Assembly (NCBI RefSeq): GCF_004745825.1
Contig: NZ_SRLA01000007.1
Location: forward strand, 183,209 to 247,208
Direction: 5' to 3'
Length of the DNA stretch: 64,000 nt
DNA from: Hymenobacter fodinae
GTDB taxonomy: Bacteria > Bacteroidota > Bacteroidia > Cytophagales > Hymenobacteraceae
Below the pieces are notes generated by a model, which was given only the letters and a program-made list of their open reading frames with translations, made no database searches and was not told where the DNA came from. The translations under genes and the position numbers were made by a program. This document shows, in pieces, positions 33,045 to 40,890 of the stretch (the first letter of the stretch is position 1; each line of letters starts with the position of its first letter).

Positions 33045-34451
33045 CTAGAAAACGATGGCCAGCGTCCGGTCGTCATGGTTACCGGGGCTCCAGAAATCCA
33101 TCCAGCGGGAGAGCTGCGCTTCAATGTCGGGGTTCGTGGTGCTCAACTCCACCGCGGCCTTATCCTCGTTCTGCCCCTGTAAGTCCGCGAGAAACTCCTG
33201 CCACTTGGCCACGTTAGGCAGGTTGGCCTCCACCACGAACTTGGGGTCATAGATGCCATCCGACATCATGATCAGGTAAGAGAAGTCGTCGAGCAGCTTA
33301 AACCCAAAGCGGGTAGCGAACTTTTCATTCTGGAAAATCTCGGGCATGGTGATAAACCGGGTCCCGCCCCCGAACTCGCCCACGTCGATCCAGTTCATGA
33401 GCGTCACTTCACTCACGTCCTTGCTGAGCACGGCCATGGGACAGTCGCCGACGCCAAAGGAAAGCAGGGCGTACCCCACGTCGAACTTCTTGAACAGGGT
33501 GAAGATGAGCGTGCTGCTGAGGTCTTTCAACGTGACCTCCTGCGCCTTGGCGAAGCTTTCCAGCTGCTTGTGCACCTGAAAGGCCGCTTTGCCCAGGTTG
33601 TTGTAAACGAAGCGGTTAAGGTTTTTCTGGGTGTCTTCCCCGGTTTGGCTGGCGTGCTGCTGGACCAGGCTGTCAAACTCGGTCATGCTCTCCACGGACG
33701 CGGGCTCCAGAAAATAGTCGACCACGCCGGTGCAGGCCAGCGCCGAGCCTTTGCGGGATAGTTTTGCACTCCCGGCCCCATCCGACACTACCACGATGTT
33801 CCAGCCATTGGGCAGCTCCTTGAACGCAAAGTCATCTTCCCGGAACGAGCCCACGTTGGCGTGGGAGCGCCCGCGCTTGGAAGAAACCAGCAGGTGCCGG
33901 TCGCCCAGGGGAGAGAGCAAGGTGACCTCGTCTTCCTTCCAGTAGGGATCGTTCCTGTCGCTCTCCAGGCTTTTCCAGAGGCCTTTAGGATCGGGGTTGA
34001 TGATGAGCAGAATGTCTTTTTGGTGGAAGGGTGCCTCCTCAGGCTGTCCTTCCACCTTGAAGTGAAGCGTAAACTTCAGGTCGCCGCTTTGGGTGGGCAC
34101 CCCAGTAATCTGGTTGTTTTCGGCGCTGTAGCTCAACCCCAGGGCTTCCAGCCCCTCTATTTTAAAGGCGATAAGGTCGTTCCACCCATAGGCCTCAAAG
34201 TCAAAGGGAGCCGCATAGGGTTTGCCCACGGTAGCATTTGGAATACGAATGGGCTGCTGCACGATCTCAGCTATTCGGTCTTTGGTTTTCCAATTAGCCA
34301 TGAGCTGTTCCTGATTTTTTCTGAGTTGGTCGAGAATGGCAAGATTGTGTTCTTCCTGTAAAAAGCGGTCGAACAACTGCATCCGGTGCTCGGGAATGAG
34401 TAGGCCGTTGCGCTTGAAAAGATCAGTTACCAGTTGTTTTGCATCGGCCAT
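33045..34451 (-). CDS. PP2C-family phosphatase with N-terminal Ig-like insert
   Basis: 468 residues. The N-terminal ~60 residues are helical. Residues ~70-135 resemble a 'putative Ig' beta-sandwich (PNATVGKPYAAPF ... ENNQITGVPTQSGDLKF). The PP2C core follows with metal-binding motifs: REDDFAF (~204-210), VVSDGAGSAKLS (~221-232, with Asp224), FGVGDCP, MMSDGIYD and GNHDDRTLAIV at the C-terminus, where DD binds metal. It would remove phosphates added by the downstream kinase. It starts ~200 bp after the VWA gene, and a hairpin lies between them. Confidence 0.88.
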   Translation of the reverse strand: MADAKQLVTDLFKRNGLLIPEHRMQLFDRFLQEEHNLAILDQLRKNQEQLMANWKTKDRIAEIVQQPIRIPNATVGKPYAAPFDFEAYGWNDLIAFKIEGLEALGLSYSAENNQITGVPTQSGDLKFTLHFKVEGQPEEAPFHQKDILLIINPDPKGLWKSLESDRNDPYWKEDEVTLLSPLGDRHLLVSSKRGRSHANVGSFREDDFAFKELPNGWNIVVVSDGAGSAKLSRKGSALACTGVVDYFLEPASVESMTEFDSLVQQHASQTGEDTQKNLNRFVYNNLGKAAFQVHKQLESFAKAQEVTLKDLSSTLIFTLFKKFDVGYALLSFGVGDCPMAVLSKDVSEVTLMNWIDVGEFGGGTRFITMPEIFQNEKFATRFGFKLLDDFSYLIMMSDGIYDPKFVVEANLPNVAKWQEFLADLQGQNEDKAAVELSTTNPDIEAQLSRWMDFWSPGNHDDRTLAIVF

Positions 34452-34587
34452 TCCTGCGGTTGGGCTTACGGGGTGAAACTCACTTGCTCGAGGCTTACTC
34501 TCCAGGCTACCCTGTTGCCCTTGAGGCTGCCGCTCCCTGATCGTCCTTGACCGCGCAGTCTACTGCCGGGGGCCTAATCCGATAAGA

Positions 34588-34635
34588 AAGCAAGGAAGAG
34601 GCAGCTGCATATTCTGGTCAGCCCCTTCCTTGCTT
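34588..34635 (-). terminator. Hairpin between VWA and PP2C genes
   Basis: AAGCAAGGAAG (34588-34598) pairs exactly with CTTCCTTGCTT (34625-34635) across a 26-bp loop. It lies just after the VWA stop (minus strand) and before the PP2C start, so the VWA gene may be transcribed at a different level from the rest. Confidence 0.5.
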
Positions 34636-34653
34636 GGGGAGGTGGGCACGTGC

Positions 34654-35292
34654 TTAGGTGACGATATTCAACTCGGCGGGAGGCGGGGGCAATTCTCCCA
34701 TTCCGGTTACTTCCTGGCCGCCATCCTCCACCTTGGTGGAGGAAACGCCAATGGAGGCGCTCACCCAGGTGAAGAACTTGGCAATGCTTTGGCTGTCGGC
34801 GGTGTCAAGGCTGACGACATTTTCCGTGATCTGCTGCAGGAGCGCAGAATCGGCGGCGCTACCCGCGGCGCAAGCCACGGTAAAGGCGGTTTTGCGTTTT
34901 CGGAATTCCTCTAGGCCCAGTTGCCAGTCATCGGTGGGAATACCATCGGTCATGATGAACACCAGGGGTTTCCAGTCGCCTTTCTGCTCGGCCGTGGTTT
35001 TGGTAACCTCCTGGTCGATGCAGGTAGAAACTAGCTTCAGCGCTTCGCCCAAGCTGGTCGTGCCCGTGGCCCGGATGTCCACCATCTGAAAGGAAGCCAG
35101 GTCGGTTAAGGGCACTACTTGCTTGGCCTCACTGTCAAAGGTGATGATGCTGATGAAGGCCGTCTCAATGGCCTGCGGATTCTGCCGCAACGAACTAATC
35201 ATGACCTGAACCCCATTTTTAACTGCTTCAATGGGCTCGCCGGTCATGGAACCGGAGGTGTCCAGTAATAAATAGACGGGTAGTCTCCTCAT
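34654..35292 (-). CDS. TerY-like von Willebrand A domain protein
   Basis: 212 residues from the ATG at 35292. The frame extends to 35376, but the extra 28 codons lack support and this start places the first strand normally: MRRLPVYLLLDTSGSMTGEP. The full MIDAS is visible: D11-x-S13-x-S15, Thr in ATGTTSLGEAL and Asp in MTDGIPTDDW. The domain fills the whole protein, as in TerY. TerY-type VWA proteins pair with PP2C and kinase genes in the TerY-P triad. It is the first gene of the cluster; a 68-bp palindrome lies ~80 bp upstream. Confidence 0.88.
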   Translation of the reverse strand: MRRLPVYLLLDTSGSMTGEPIEAVKNGVQVMISSLRQNPQAIETAFISIITFDSEAKQVVPLTDLASFQMVDIRATGTTSLGEALKLVSTCIDQEVTKTTAEQKGDWKPLVFIMTDGIPTDDWQLGLEEFRKRKTAFTVACAAGSAADSALLQQITENVVSLDTADSQSIAKFFTWVSASIGVSSTKVEDGGQEVTGMGELPPPPAELNIVT

Positions 35293-35370
35293 CGTGTTAG
35301 GGTTTGAATTAGCGGTTGACCCGTTTAACGAAGCCGTTTGGGCAAGGTTTGGTAGCTGCCTTGGCAATGT

Positions 35371-35438
35371 TCCCAATCGAATAGAAGCCCACGGGGTGCC
35401 AGCATGCTGGCACCCCGTGGGCTTCTATTCGATTGGGA
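35371..35438. repeat. Perfect 68-bp palindrome without spacer
   Basis: Each 34-bp half (35371-35404 and 35405-35438) is the exact reverse complement of the other, centred on GCA/TGC. The right half starts TGCTGGCACCCCGTGG. It lies between the divergently transcribed VWA and umuD genes. A perfect spacerless palindrome of this length is unusual for an intrinsic terminator and could form a cruciform. There is no long T-run at either end. Confidence 0.9.
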
Positions 35439-35882
35439 GGGCACGCATCTGCCTTTGTCCCGCGGCGCATTCACCAAGCGAGACAGCCCGACCTCCCCGG
35501 AGGTAGATTTAGGAAGCAAGTAAGATGCCTGGCCGCTAGGCGGGTACTACCGGCTCATCCAGGATATGTTCGCGCAGGAAGTCTGCTGGGCTGGGCACTA
35601 TTACTTTTTGAGCGGTTTCCATGGGTCCTCACCGCTCTAATAACCGCCCTTTCGGTTGACGCTGGATTGAACGGCGAGCGTACTAGTTATTTTAGCGCCC
35701 AAACAGTATCCTCAGCGCATAAAGCGAAGGCGGCGAAGCCAGCGGACATCCCAGCCAGCAATTACATATAGCAGTAAATCAATATAATAATCCACCGTCC
35801 CAGCACCCCTCGGCGTTTCGCCTAGCCAACCAACTACTAATTATTTTAGTATAATTGCGGTGCTCTTTACCCCACTGCCCCT
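35439..35882. other. Leader of umuD with one tiny ORF
   Basis: A 28-codon minus-strand ORF (35536-35622) reads METAQKVIVPSPADFLREHI then LDEPVVPA. It recalls the start of HigA-like antitoxins but is too short to call. An AT-rich stretch at 35760-35860 is the likely umuD promoter region. Confidence 0.3.
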
Positions 35883-36350
35883 ATGACAACTATCGAACTG
35901 ATCGAAGTTGGCGATCCGACCACCACCCGGTGGCTGCCCTTATTCGCGACGCTGGTGCCCGCCGGCTTTCCGTCGCCCGCCTCCGACGAGCTGGAAGAGC
36001 TCTTTGACCTGAACCGCATCCTGTTCCGCCACCCCGAGGCCACCTACCTGATCCGCGTCGCCGGGGAAAGCATGACCAACGCCGAGATCCACGCCGGCGA
36101 CCTGCTGGCCGTGGACAAGCACCTCGAGGCCGACCACAACCACATCGTCGTCGCCGTGCTCGACGGGGAGTGCACCGTCAAGCGCCTGGTGCGGCGGGGC
36201 AGCGGCTGGTGGCTGCAGGCGGAAAACCCCGATTACCCCGACTACGAGATCACCGATCCGGAGAGCCTGCGCATCTGGGGCGTGGTCACCCACGTCGTCC
36301 ACGAGCTGATTCCCGGCAAGCTCACCGCCCTGCTGCGCAGCCGCGACTAG
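35883..36350 (+). CDS. umuD: UmuD-like S24 self-cleaving peptidase
   Basis: 155 residues. The LexA/UmuD fold is clear: a cleavage site Ala27-Gly28 in VPAGFPSPASD, nucleophile Ser63 in RVAGESMTNAEIHAGDLLAV and general base Lys100 in GECTVKRL. The length and the lack of a DNA-binding domain distinguish it from LexA. UmuD' combines with UmuC to form DNA polymerase V for translesion synthesis. The umuC gene follows 36 bp later on the same strand, so this is a umuDC operon, common on plasmids. RecA-stimulated cleavage is expected from family knowledge. Confidence 0.93.
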   Translation: MTTIELIEVGDPTTTRWLPLFATLVPAGFPSPASDELEELFDLNRILFRHPEATYLIRVAGESMTNAEIHAGDLLAVDKHLEADHNHIVVAVLDGECTVKRLVRRGSGWWLQAENPDYPDYEITDPESLRIWGVVTHVVHELIPGKLTALLRSRD

Positions 36351-36386
36351 GCCGCATCTTTTCTCTCACTGTAACTTACCCCAGGC

Positions 36387-37709
36387 ATGTTCGGCTTAGT
36401 GGACGGCAACAACTTTTACGTAAGCTGCGAGCGGGTGTTCCAGCCCCGGCTCGACGGGTGCCCCGTCGTGGTGTTGAGCAACAACGACGGCAACGTAGTG
36501 AGCCGCTCCGCCGAAGCCAAGCAGCTGGGCATTGCCATGGGGGCGCCCTACTTCGAGGTGCGCGCGCTGCTGCGCCGCCACCAGGGCCACGCCCTGAGCT
36601 CGAACTACGCCCTCTACGGCGACATGAGCCGCCGCGTCATGGCCCGCCTGGCCGACCAGGCGCCCGCCGTGGAAGTGTACAGCATCGACGAGGCCTTCCT
36701 CGACCTGCACGGGCTGACCACCTACTGCGGCAGCCTCGACGAGCGCGCCCGCACCATCCGCCGCGACGTGCTGGCCTGCACCGGCATTCCCACCTGCGTG
36801 GGGATGGGCCCGACCAAGACCCTGGCCAAAGCCGCCAACCGCCTGGCCAAAAAGTACCCCGAGCTGCAGGGCCTGCTCCGCCTCGACACGGAAAGCCGCC
36901 GCGAGCGGGCCCTGCGCGCGCTGCCGGTCGCCGACGTGTGGGGCATCGGCCGCCAGTACGCCCAGCTGCTGGCCGCCCACAGCATCGGCACGGCCTGGGA
37001 GCTGGCCGGGGTGTCCGAGGCCTGGGCCCGCAAGCACCTGGGCGGAGTCGTGGGGTGGCGCCTCATCCAGGAGCTGCGCGGCCAGCCCTGCCAGGGGCTG
37101 CTGCCGAGTGAGGACGGCACCCTGGCCCGCCGCAGTATCCGCTGCTCCCGCTCCTTCGGCCAGCGCCTGACCGCCTTCGAGGACCTGTGGGGGGCCGTGA
37201 CGACTTACCTGAGCCGGGCCGCCGAGAAGCTGCGCGCCCAGGGCGACCAGGCCCACGTGCTGACCGTCTTCCTCAGCCAGGACCGCTACGACCCGCGCCT
37301 GCCCCCACCCCACACCCGCTCCACCACCCTCACCCTGCCCGGCGGGCCCACCAGCCACACCCTGCAGCTGCTGGCTTACGCCCGCCGGCTGCTCGAACGG
37401 CTCTACGAGCCGGGCCGCGTCTACGTGAAAGCCGGCGTGGTGCTCGACGGCCTGGAGCCGCCCGGCCGGGGCCAGCAGCTGAGCTTGTTCGCTCCCGCCG
37501 CGCCGGCCCTGGTCCCCGCCCCGGAGGCGGGCCGCGCCCAGCAGCTGATGCGCACGCTCGACCGCTTGAACCGGCAGTTTGGCCGCGGCGCCGTGCGGCC
37601 CGCCGCCACAAATATCCCCGGCCGCCAGCCGGCCCCCTGGCAAGGCAACGCCCAGTACCGCAGCCCGGCCTACACCACTCGCTTGGAGGACCTGCTGCTG
37701 GTCCGCTAA
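36387..37709 (+). CDS. umuC: UmuC-like Y-family DNA polymerase
   Basis: 440 residues. Y-family motifs: FGLVDGNNFYVSCERVFQP (Asp6), the palm SIDEAFLDL (Asp101-Glu102), and the helix-hairpin-helix region LPVADVWGIGRQYAQLL. The family-specific C-terminal part (QLLAYARRLLERLYEPG) is intact. It is the catalytic subunit of polymerase V, error-prone lesion bypass. It is co-transcribed with umuD. Long open frames on the opposite strand here are GC-driven shadows. Confidence 0.95.
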   Translation: MFGLVDGNNFYVSCERVFQPRLDGCPVVVLSNNDGNVVSRSAEAKQLGIAMGAPYFEVRALLRRHQGHALSSNYALYGDMSRRVMARLADQAPAVEVYSIDEAFLDLHGLTTYCGSLDERARTIRRDVLACTGIPTCVGMGPTKTLAKAANRLAKKYPELQGLLRLDTESRRERALRALPVADVWGIGRQYAQLLAAHSIGTAWELAGVSEAWARKHLGGVVGWRLIQELRGQPCQGLLPSEDGTLARRSIRCSRSFGQRLTAFEDLWGAVTTYLSRAAEKLRAQGDQAHVLTVFLSQDRYDPRLPPPHTRSTTLTLPGGPTSHTLQLLAYARRLLERLYEPGRVYVKAGVVLDGLEPPGRGQQLSLFAPAAPALVPAPEAGRAQQLMRTLDRLNRQFGRGAVRPAATNIPGRQPAPWQGNAQYRSPAYTTRLEDLLLVR

Positions 37710-37729
37710 CTTTCCTCACTTCTTTCGTT

Positions 37730-38137
37730 ATGGCAACCCGCAAGAAAGCTCCGCAAACCCTCGTCCTCGATGCCCCCCGGCCGGAAGATGCCGAGTACCC
37801 GGCGGCCCTGGACTCCCCCGATGATGTGCAGGCATCCCTGTGCCCAAGCTGCGGCGAGCTGCTGGCCTGGCACGAAGCGGCCTGCAGTACCGCGCCCCCG
37901 GCCGCCGGCCGGGAAGCCGCAGCCGAAGCTCCGGCCGCCGGGACCGCCGGCGGCTTTGCCTACGCCCTGGGGCAGGCGGTGCAGCCCGCCCCCGGGGCGC
38001 CGGTCCGGCCCGTTATTTGGCGCGGCCAGCTCAAAGCGCGTCACCCGCGCACCGGCCTGGTGCAGCGCCTCAACGTGTACCGGCTGGACAACGGCTACTG
38101 GGACTGCTACTACGAAGCGGAGCTGCGGGCGGCCTAG
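37730..38137 (+). CDS. Small hypothetical protein downstream of umuC
   Basis: 135 residues from the ATG at 37730 (the frame is open from 37187 inside umuC, but this ATG lies just after umuC and gives MATRKKAPQTLVLDAPRPED). It contains a C-x-x-C pair (SLCPSCGELLAWHEAAC), an Ala/Pro-rich linker and a compact C-terminus (RLNVYRLDNGYWDCYYEAEL). Zinc binding by the Cys cluster is possible. It lies 20 bp after umuC and is probably the third gene of the operon. Function unknown. Confidence 0.65.
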   Translation: MATRKKAPQTLVLDAPRPEDAEYPAALDSPDDVQASLCPSCGELLAWHEAACSTAPPAAGREAAAEAPAAGTAGGFAYALGQAVQPAPGAPVRPVIWRGQLKARHPRTGLVQRLNVYRLDNGYWDCYYEAELRAA

Positions 38138-38323
38138 CCGGCCCCGGCCCGATCTTCCGAAAGCTCCTCCTCCCCTGCTCCCCGGTGCCCATTCCCGCCG
38201 CCCCGGGCGGGAGCCCGGGCCCTGGTCGACCCGCCGCTGGCGCGCTTCGGCAGCGCCGCCGGGCTCGCCGTGGCACCTCCGTGGACCGGTACGGGTGGGG
38301 TAGCAGCGCGGGACTGATAGCAT

Positions 38324-38408
38324 CTAGATCATCTATCTAATCTTGTTTATCTATCTTATCTTGATGATCAAGATAAGATAGATAAACAAGATTAGATAGA
38401 TGATCTAG
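38324..38408. repeat. 85-bp near-perfect palindrome (42-bp arms, 1-bp spacer) upstream of parA
   Basis: The left arm 38324-38365 starts CTAGATCATCTATCTAATC and ends ATCTTATCTTGAT; the centre base is G (38366); the right arm 38367-38408 is its exact reverse complement. The arms are AT-rich. The centre ATCTTGAT-G-ATCAAGAT uses the same 8-mer that recurs around parA (38588, 38606, 39462, 39498). It is a candidate centromere (parS/parC) or ParA-autoregulation element. Confidence 0.85.
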
Positions 38409-38578
38409 CTTAGACCGGTGAGCCCGTTTGGCTGGGAAGCGCCTCGTCGTACTCTCAGCGCCCCTCCTCCTTGGCCCCTAGGGTGGCGATCAGCCGGCTG
38501 CGCCTTCCCAATGCCCCGCTCCGGAGCAGATCGGTTCCCTCGGGCCCCTCCCTTCCGTGCTGGATAACGGGCAGAAGG

Positions 38579-38688
38579 ATCAAGTTCATCAAGATTATAT
38601 TTATGATCTTGATAATATAGATTGTCCTGCTTTCCTTGCTTATCTACGTTGGATGGACGTTCTTTATCGCCTAGATAAGCAAGAACGT
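38579..38688 (+). promoter_or_regulatory. parA leader with inverted repeats (operator/centromere candidate)
   Basis: It contains ATCAAGTT (38579-38586), ATCAAGAT (38588-38595) and its reverse complement ATCTTGAT (38606-38613), then CTTGCTTATCTA (38635-38646) paired with TAGATAAGCAAG (38672-38683), ending 5 bp before the parA ATG. An AT-rich stretch lies between the first pair. The layout suits an autoregulated par promoter. Confidence 0.65.
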
Positions 38689-39441
38689 ATGGAAATCTTC
38701 ACTTTTGCCCTGCGCAAGGGCGGCACGGGAAAAAGCACTTCCGCCTGGGCCGTGGGCCACTGCCTGGCCCAGGCCGGCCACCGGGTGCTGCTGATTGATG
38801 CTGATGGCCAGGCCAACCTCACCCGGTGCCTGCCCGCCGTGGCCCCGGATAAGGGCTTAACCCGGGTTATTGACCACAAGGCGACCCTGCTCGAGGTCAT
38901 GCAGCCCGTGGGCCCGAACCTGTGGCTGGTGGCGGCGGACGAGTCCCTGGTCGTGGCCGAGAAGGGGCTGGGCGCCGACCTGGCGTATCCGCTCCTGTTC
39001 AAGAAGGCCCTGAAAAACCTCGCGGCCCACATCGACTACGTGCTGATCGACAGCCCGCCCTCGCCCAACTCCCCCCTAACCGTGGCGGCCCTGACCGCGT
39101 CCACGAAGGTGTACGTGCCGGCCCAGCCCGAGCTGTTCAGCTTCGACGGGGTGAACAGCCTGCTGGAGCTCGTGACCAAGATCCAGGACAGCTACAATCC
39201 GGAGCTGGAAGTGGGCGGCATCTTCCTGACCAAGTACGCCGCCACCTACCGCAAGGGCTTACACCACCAGTTCGTGAAGCGCATGCGGGACCAGTTCGGC
39301 CCCCTGATCATGCACACCACCATCCGCGATAACGTGGCCATCCCGGAAGCGCAGGTGCAGCGGCGGCCCCTGCACGAGACTGCTCCGGGCTCGAATGCCC
39401 AGCTGGATTATCAGGCCCTCACCCAGGAAATCCTGGCCTGA
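38689..39441 (+). CDS. parA: ParA-family partition ATPase
   Basis: 250 residues from the ATG at 38689. The frame opens at 38557, but the upstream part runs through the inverted-repeat leader and is not protein-like, whereas MEIFTFALRKGGTGKST is a textbook ParA start. The deviant Walker A is KGGTGKST (signature Lys10 and Lys15), followed by VLLIDADGQANLTRCL and the Walker B/switch IDYVLIDSPPSPNSPLT. There is no N-terminal HTH, so it is a short (type Ib-like or Soj-like) ParA. With the small DNA-binding-type protein downstream and flanking repeats it forms a plasmid segregation locus. Confidence 0.93.
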   Translation: MEIFTFALRKGGTGKSTSAWAVGHCLAQAGHRVLLIDADGQANLTRCLPAVAPDKGLTRVIDHKATLLEVMQPVGPNLWLVAADESLVVAEKGLGADLAYPLLFKKALKNLAAHIDYVLIDSPPSPNSPLTVAALTASTKVYVPAQPELFSFDGVNSLLELVTKIQDSYNPELEVGGIFLTKYAATYRKGLHHQFVKRMRDQFGPLIMHTTIRDNVAIPEAQVQRRPLHETAPGSNAQLDYQALTQEILA

Positions 39442-39452
39442 TTGTCTTGCCA

Positions 39453-39532
39453 GTCTTTATTATCTTGATGATATTTACATTCTTGATAATACATACTATC
39501 AAGATAAGCTATATTGGCAGGATAATAAAGAC
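39453..39532. repeat. Inverted repeats between parA and its small partner (parS-like)
   Basis: Outer arms GTCTTTATTATC (39453-39464) and GATAATAAAGAC (39521-39532) are exact reverse complements. Inside are ATCTTGAT (39462-39469), TTCTTGAT (39480-39487) and ATCAAGAT (39498-39505), the same 8-mer family as upstream of parA. Confidence 0.75.
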
Positions 39533-39558
39533 CGGCTTTACGCTAAAGACCCGTTACC

Positions 39559-39861
39559 ATGGCCTCCAAACCCAAATTCGACCTGGATCAGCTGCTGCCC
39601 GCTAATCCCGATGATTTCCTGCTCAAACCCAAGGCTGCTAAAGCCCCTCTGCCCGAGGCGCCGGCAGTCGAAGCGGTCAAGATCAAGTTCTCGAATCAAC
39701 TGCCGCTCGATACCTGGCGCCAGCTGCACCAGTATTCGTTCTGGGAGCGCAAGGACCTGGCCACCGTGCTCGACCAGGCCCTGCTGGCCTTCTTCGCCCA
39801 GCACCCCGACTCCCAGCGGGAGCTGCCGGCGGAGGAAAAGAAACGCCGCAAGCTGCCGTAG
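39559..39861 (+). CDS. Small ribbon-helix-helix-like protein, candidate ParB-equivalent
   Basis: 100 residues. The N-terminal ~40 are flexible (MASKPKFDLDQLLPANPDDF). Then VKIKFSNQLPLDTWRQLHQY, FWERKDLATVLDQALLAFFA follows the strand-helix-helix pattern of RHH DNA-binding domains, and the tail is basic (EEKKRRKLP). Short ParA systems often pair with a small RHH protein instead of a large ParB. It lies 117 bp after parA, behind the repeats it would bind. A strong terminator follows at 39982. The partner role is inferred from position and pattern. Confidence 0.7.
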   Translation: MASKPKFDLDQLLPANPDDFLLKPKAAKAPLPEAPAVEAVKIKFSNQLPLDTWRQLHQYSFWERKDLATVLDQALLAFFAQHPDSQRELPAEEKKRRKLP

Positions 39862-39981
39862 CAACCCGCCGCGGCTAGCGGGCCCGGGTCAGCCAAGTAT
39901 CCGAACGGTGAGCGCTCCACGCGTAGGCAGTCCCTACGTCGCGAGCTGACAGCCGGGCCGGAGCGCCCAATGAAGCCCCCT

Positions 39982-40029
39982 CTGCAAAAGGATAGGCCCG
40001 CCGATAAGGGCGGGCCTATCCTTTTGCAG
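39982..40029 (+). terminator. Strong hairpin terminator after the par locus
   Basis: 21-bp perfect arms: CTGCAAAAGGATAGGCCCGCC (39982-40002), loop GATAAG, exact reverse complement 40009-40029. The A-run and T-run inside the stem make it usable in both directions. Confidence 0.8.
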
Positions 40030-40292
40030 GGCTCGGTTGCTCTGCCTGCCGGTGGCTGGCCTGGGACTGCTCAGGCCCCGAGCTAGCGCCTCAGCCGGCG
40101 GGCTTTGGGAATATCCTCGTTCGTGACCTGAAAGGCGAGGTGACGGCCGCCGCCCCGCTCAACCATCTTGGCCTTTCCTGCCCCAAAGCATCGCCGGCTG
40201 GTTGGCCAACCTCCTCCCCAGCCGCCGCGGAGAGCTTCTGACCAGTCGGGGCTTGCCCGAAGGGTAGCCCGGTAAAAGTCGGGGGCGGTCGG

Positions 40293-40387
40293 GTGCCATT
40301 TTTCACGCAGATGCTAAGTGGCTCATTCCGAAGCCGGGAAGACCGTAGGTTGGGGGTAGGGGTGGGAGTGCCATTTTTCACGCAGAT
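40293..40387 (-). repeat. Two inverted iterons of origin 1
   Basis: GTGCCATTTTTCACGCAGAT occurs at 40293-40312 and again at 40368-40387. It is the reverse complement of the iterons at 40600-40806. Between the two groups lies an A/T-rich stretch (40440-40560) suited to strand opening. Inverted copies away from the direct array are typical of copy-number handcuffing sites. Confidence 0.85.
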
Positions 40388-40599
40388 CCCCGGAGAGATT
40401 TTTCCCAGGTGGCCATCACCTGGTCCGGGCCAAACCCCCTAAAAACAGCCTGGGCGAGCCGAAAACGAACTTTTTAGCCAGCCATCAGCAAAAAAATATC
40501 CAGCCAAAAAGCAGAGCCTCTTCTGTCTTCTTAAGCTATTCTATCTATTCTATATTCAGGTCGGCGTAACCCTCTGGTCCATAACATTTTAAGGCGATT

Positions 40600-40830
40600 A
40601 TCTGCGTGAAAAATGGCACTCTGCTGCGTGAAAAATGGCACCCATCTGCGTGAAGAATGGCACCATCTGCGTGAAAAACGGCACTCTGCGGCGTGAGAAA
40701 TGGCACCACTACGTGAAAAATGGCACCGGGGCCGCCGGAGCGGTCGGTGCAGCGTGAAAAATGGCACCCGGTGCGGGCCCGTCCGGTGCTGCGTGAAAAA
40801 TGGCACTCCCCGACCTGTTGCGTGAAAGCC
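40600..40830 (+). repeat. Iteron array of replication origin 1
   Basis: Eight direct copies of a ~20-bp iteron, consensus ATCTGCGTGAAAAATGGCAC. The GCGTGA cores begin at 40604, 40626, 40648, 40669, 40691, 40711 (ACGTGA), 40752 and 40791, spaced 22, 22, 21, 22, 20, 41 and 39 bp, so they keep helical phase with two double steps. A truncated copy follows at ~40820 (GCGTGAAAGCC). The rep gene starts at 40891. This is a theta-type iteron origin. Confidence 0.92.
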
Positions 40831-40890
40831 CCTAGAATTTCACGCTGATCCTTCTAACTTCGTGGGGTAGCCTCCCGTATTTGCCTGCGT

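Noticed and set aside
36396..37643. Long minus-strand open frame opposite umuC
   Set aside because: Gly/Ala/Val/Gln-rich shadow of a GC-rich gene; umuC has all Y-family motifs.
37187..37729. Extension of the small gene after umuC back into umuC
   Set aside because: It lies out of frame inside umuC with Arg/Pro-rich shadow composition; the ATG at 37730 is preferred.
38557..38688. 44-codon N-terminal extension of ParA
   Set aside because: It runs through inverted repeats of the leader; ParA proteins of this type start just before the Walker A motif.
40600..40830. Regularly spaced repeats that might suggest a CRISPR array
   Set aside because: Spacing is 20-22 bp with almost no unique spacer, there is no cas gene, and a Rep gene follows; these are iterons.
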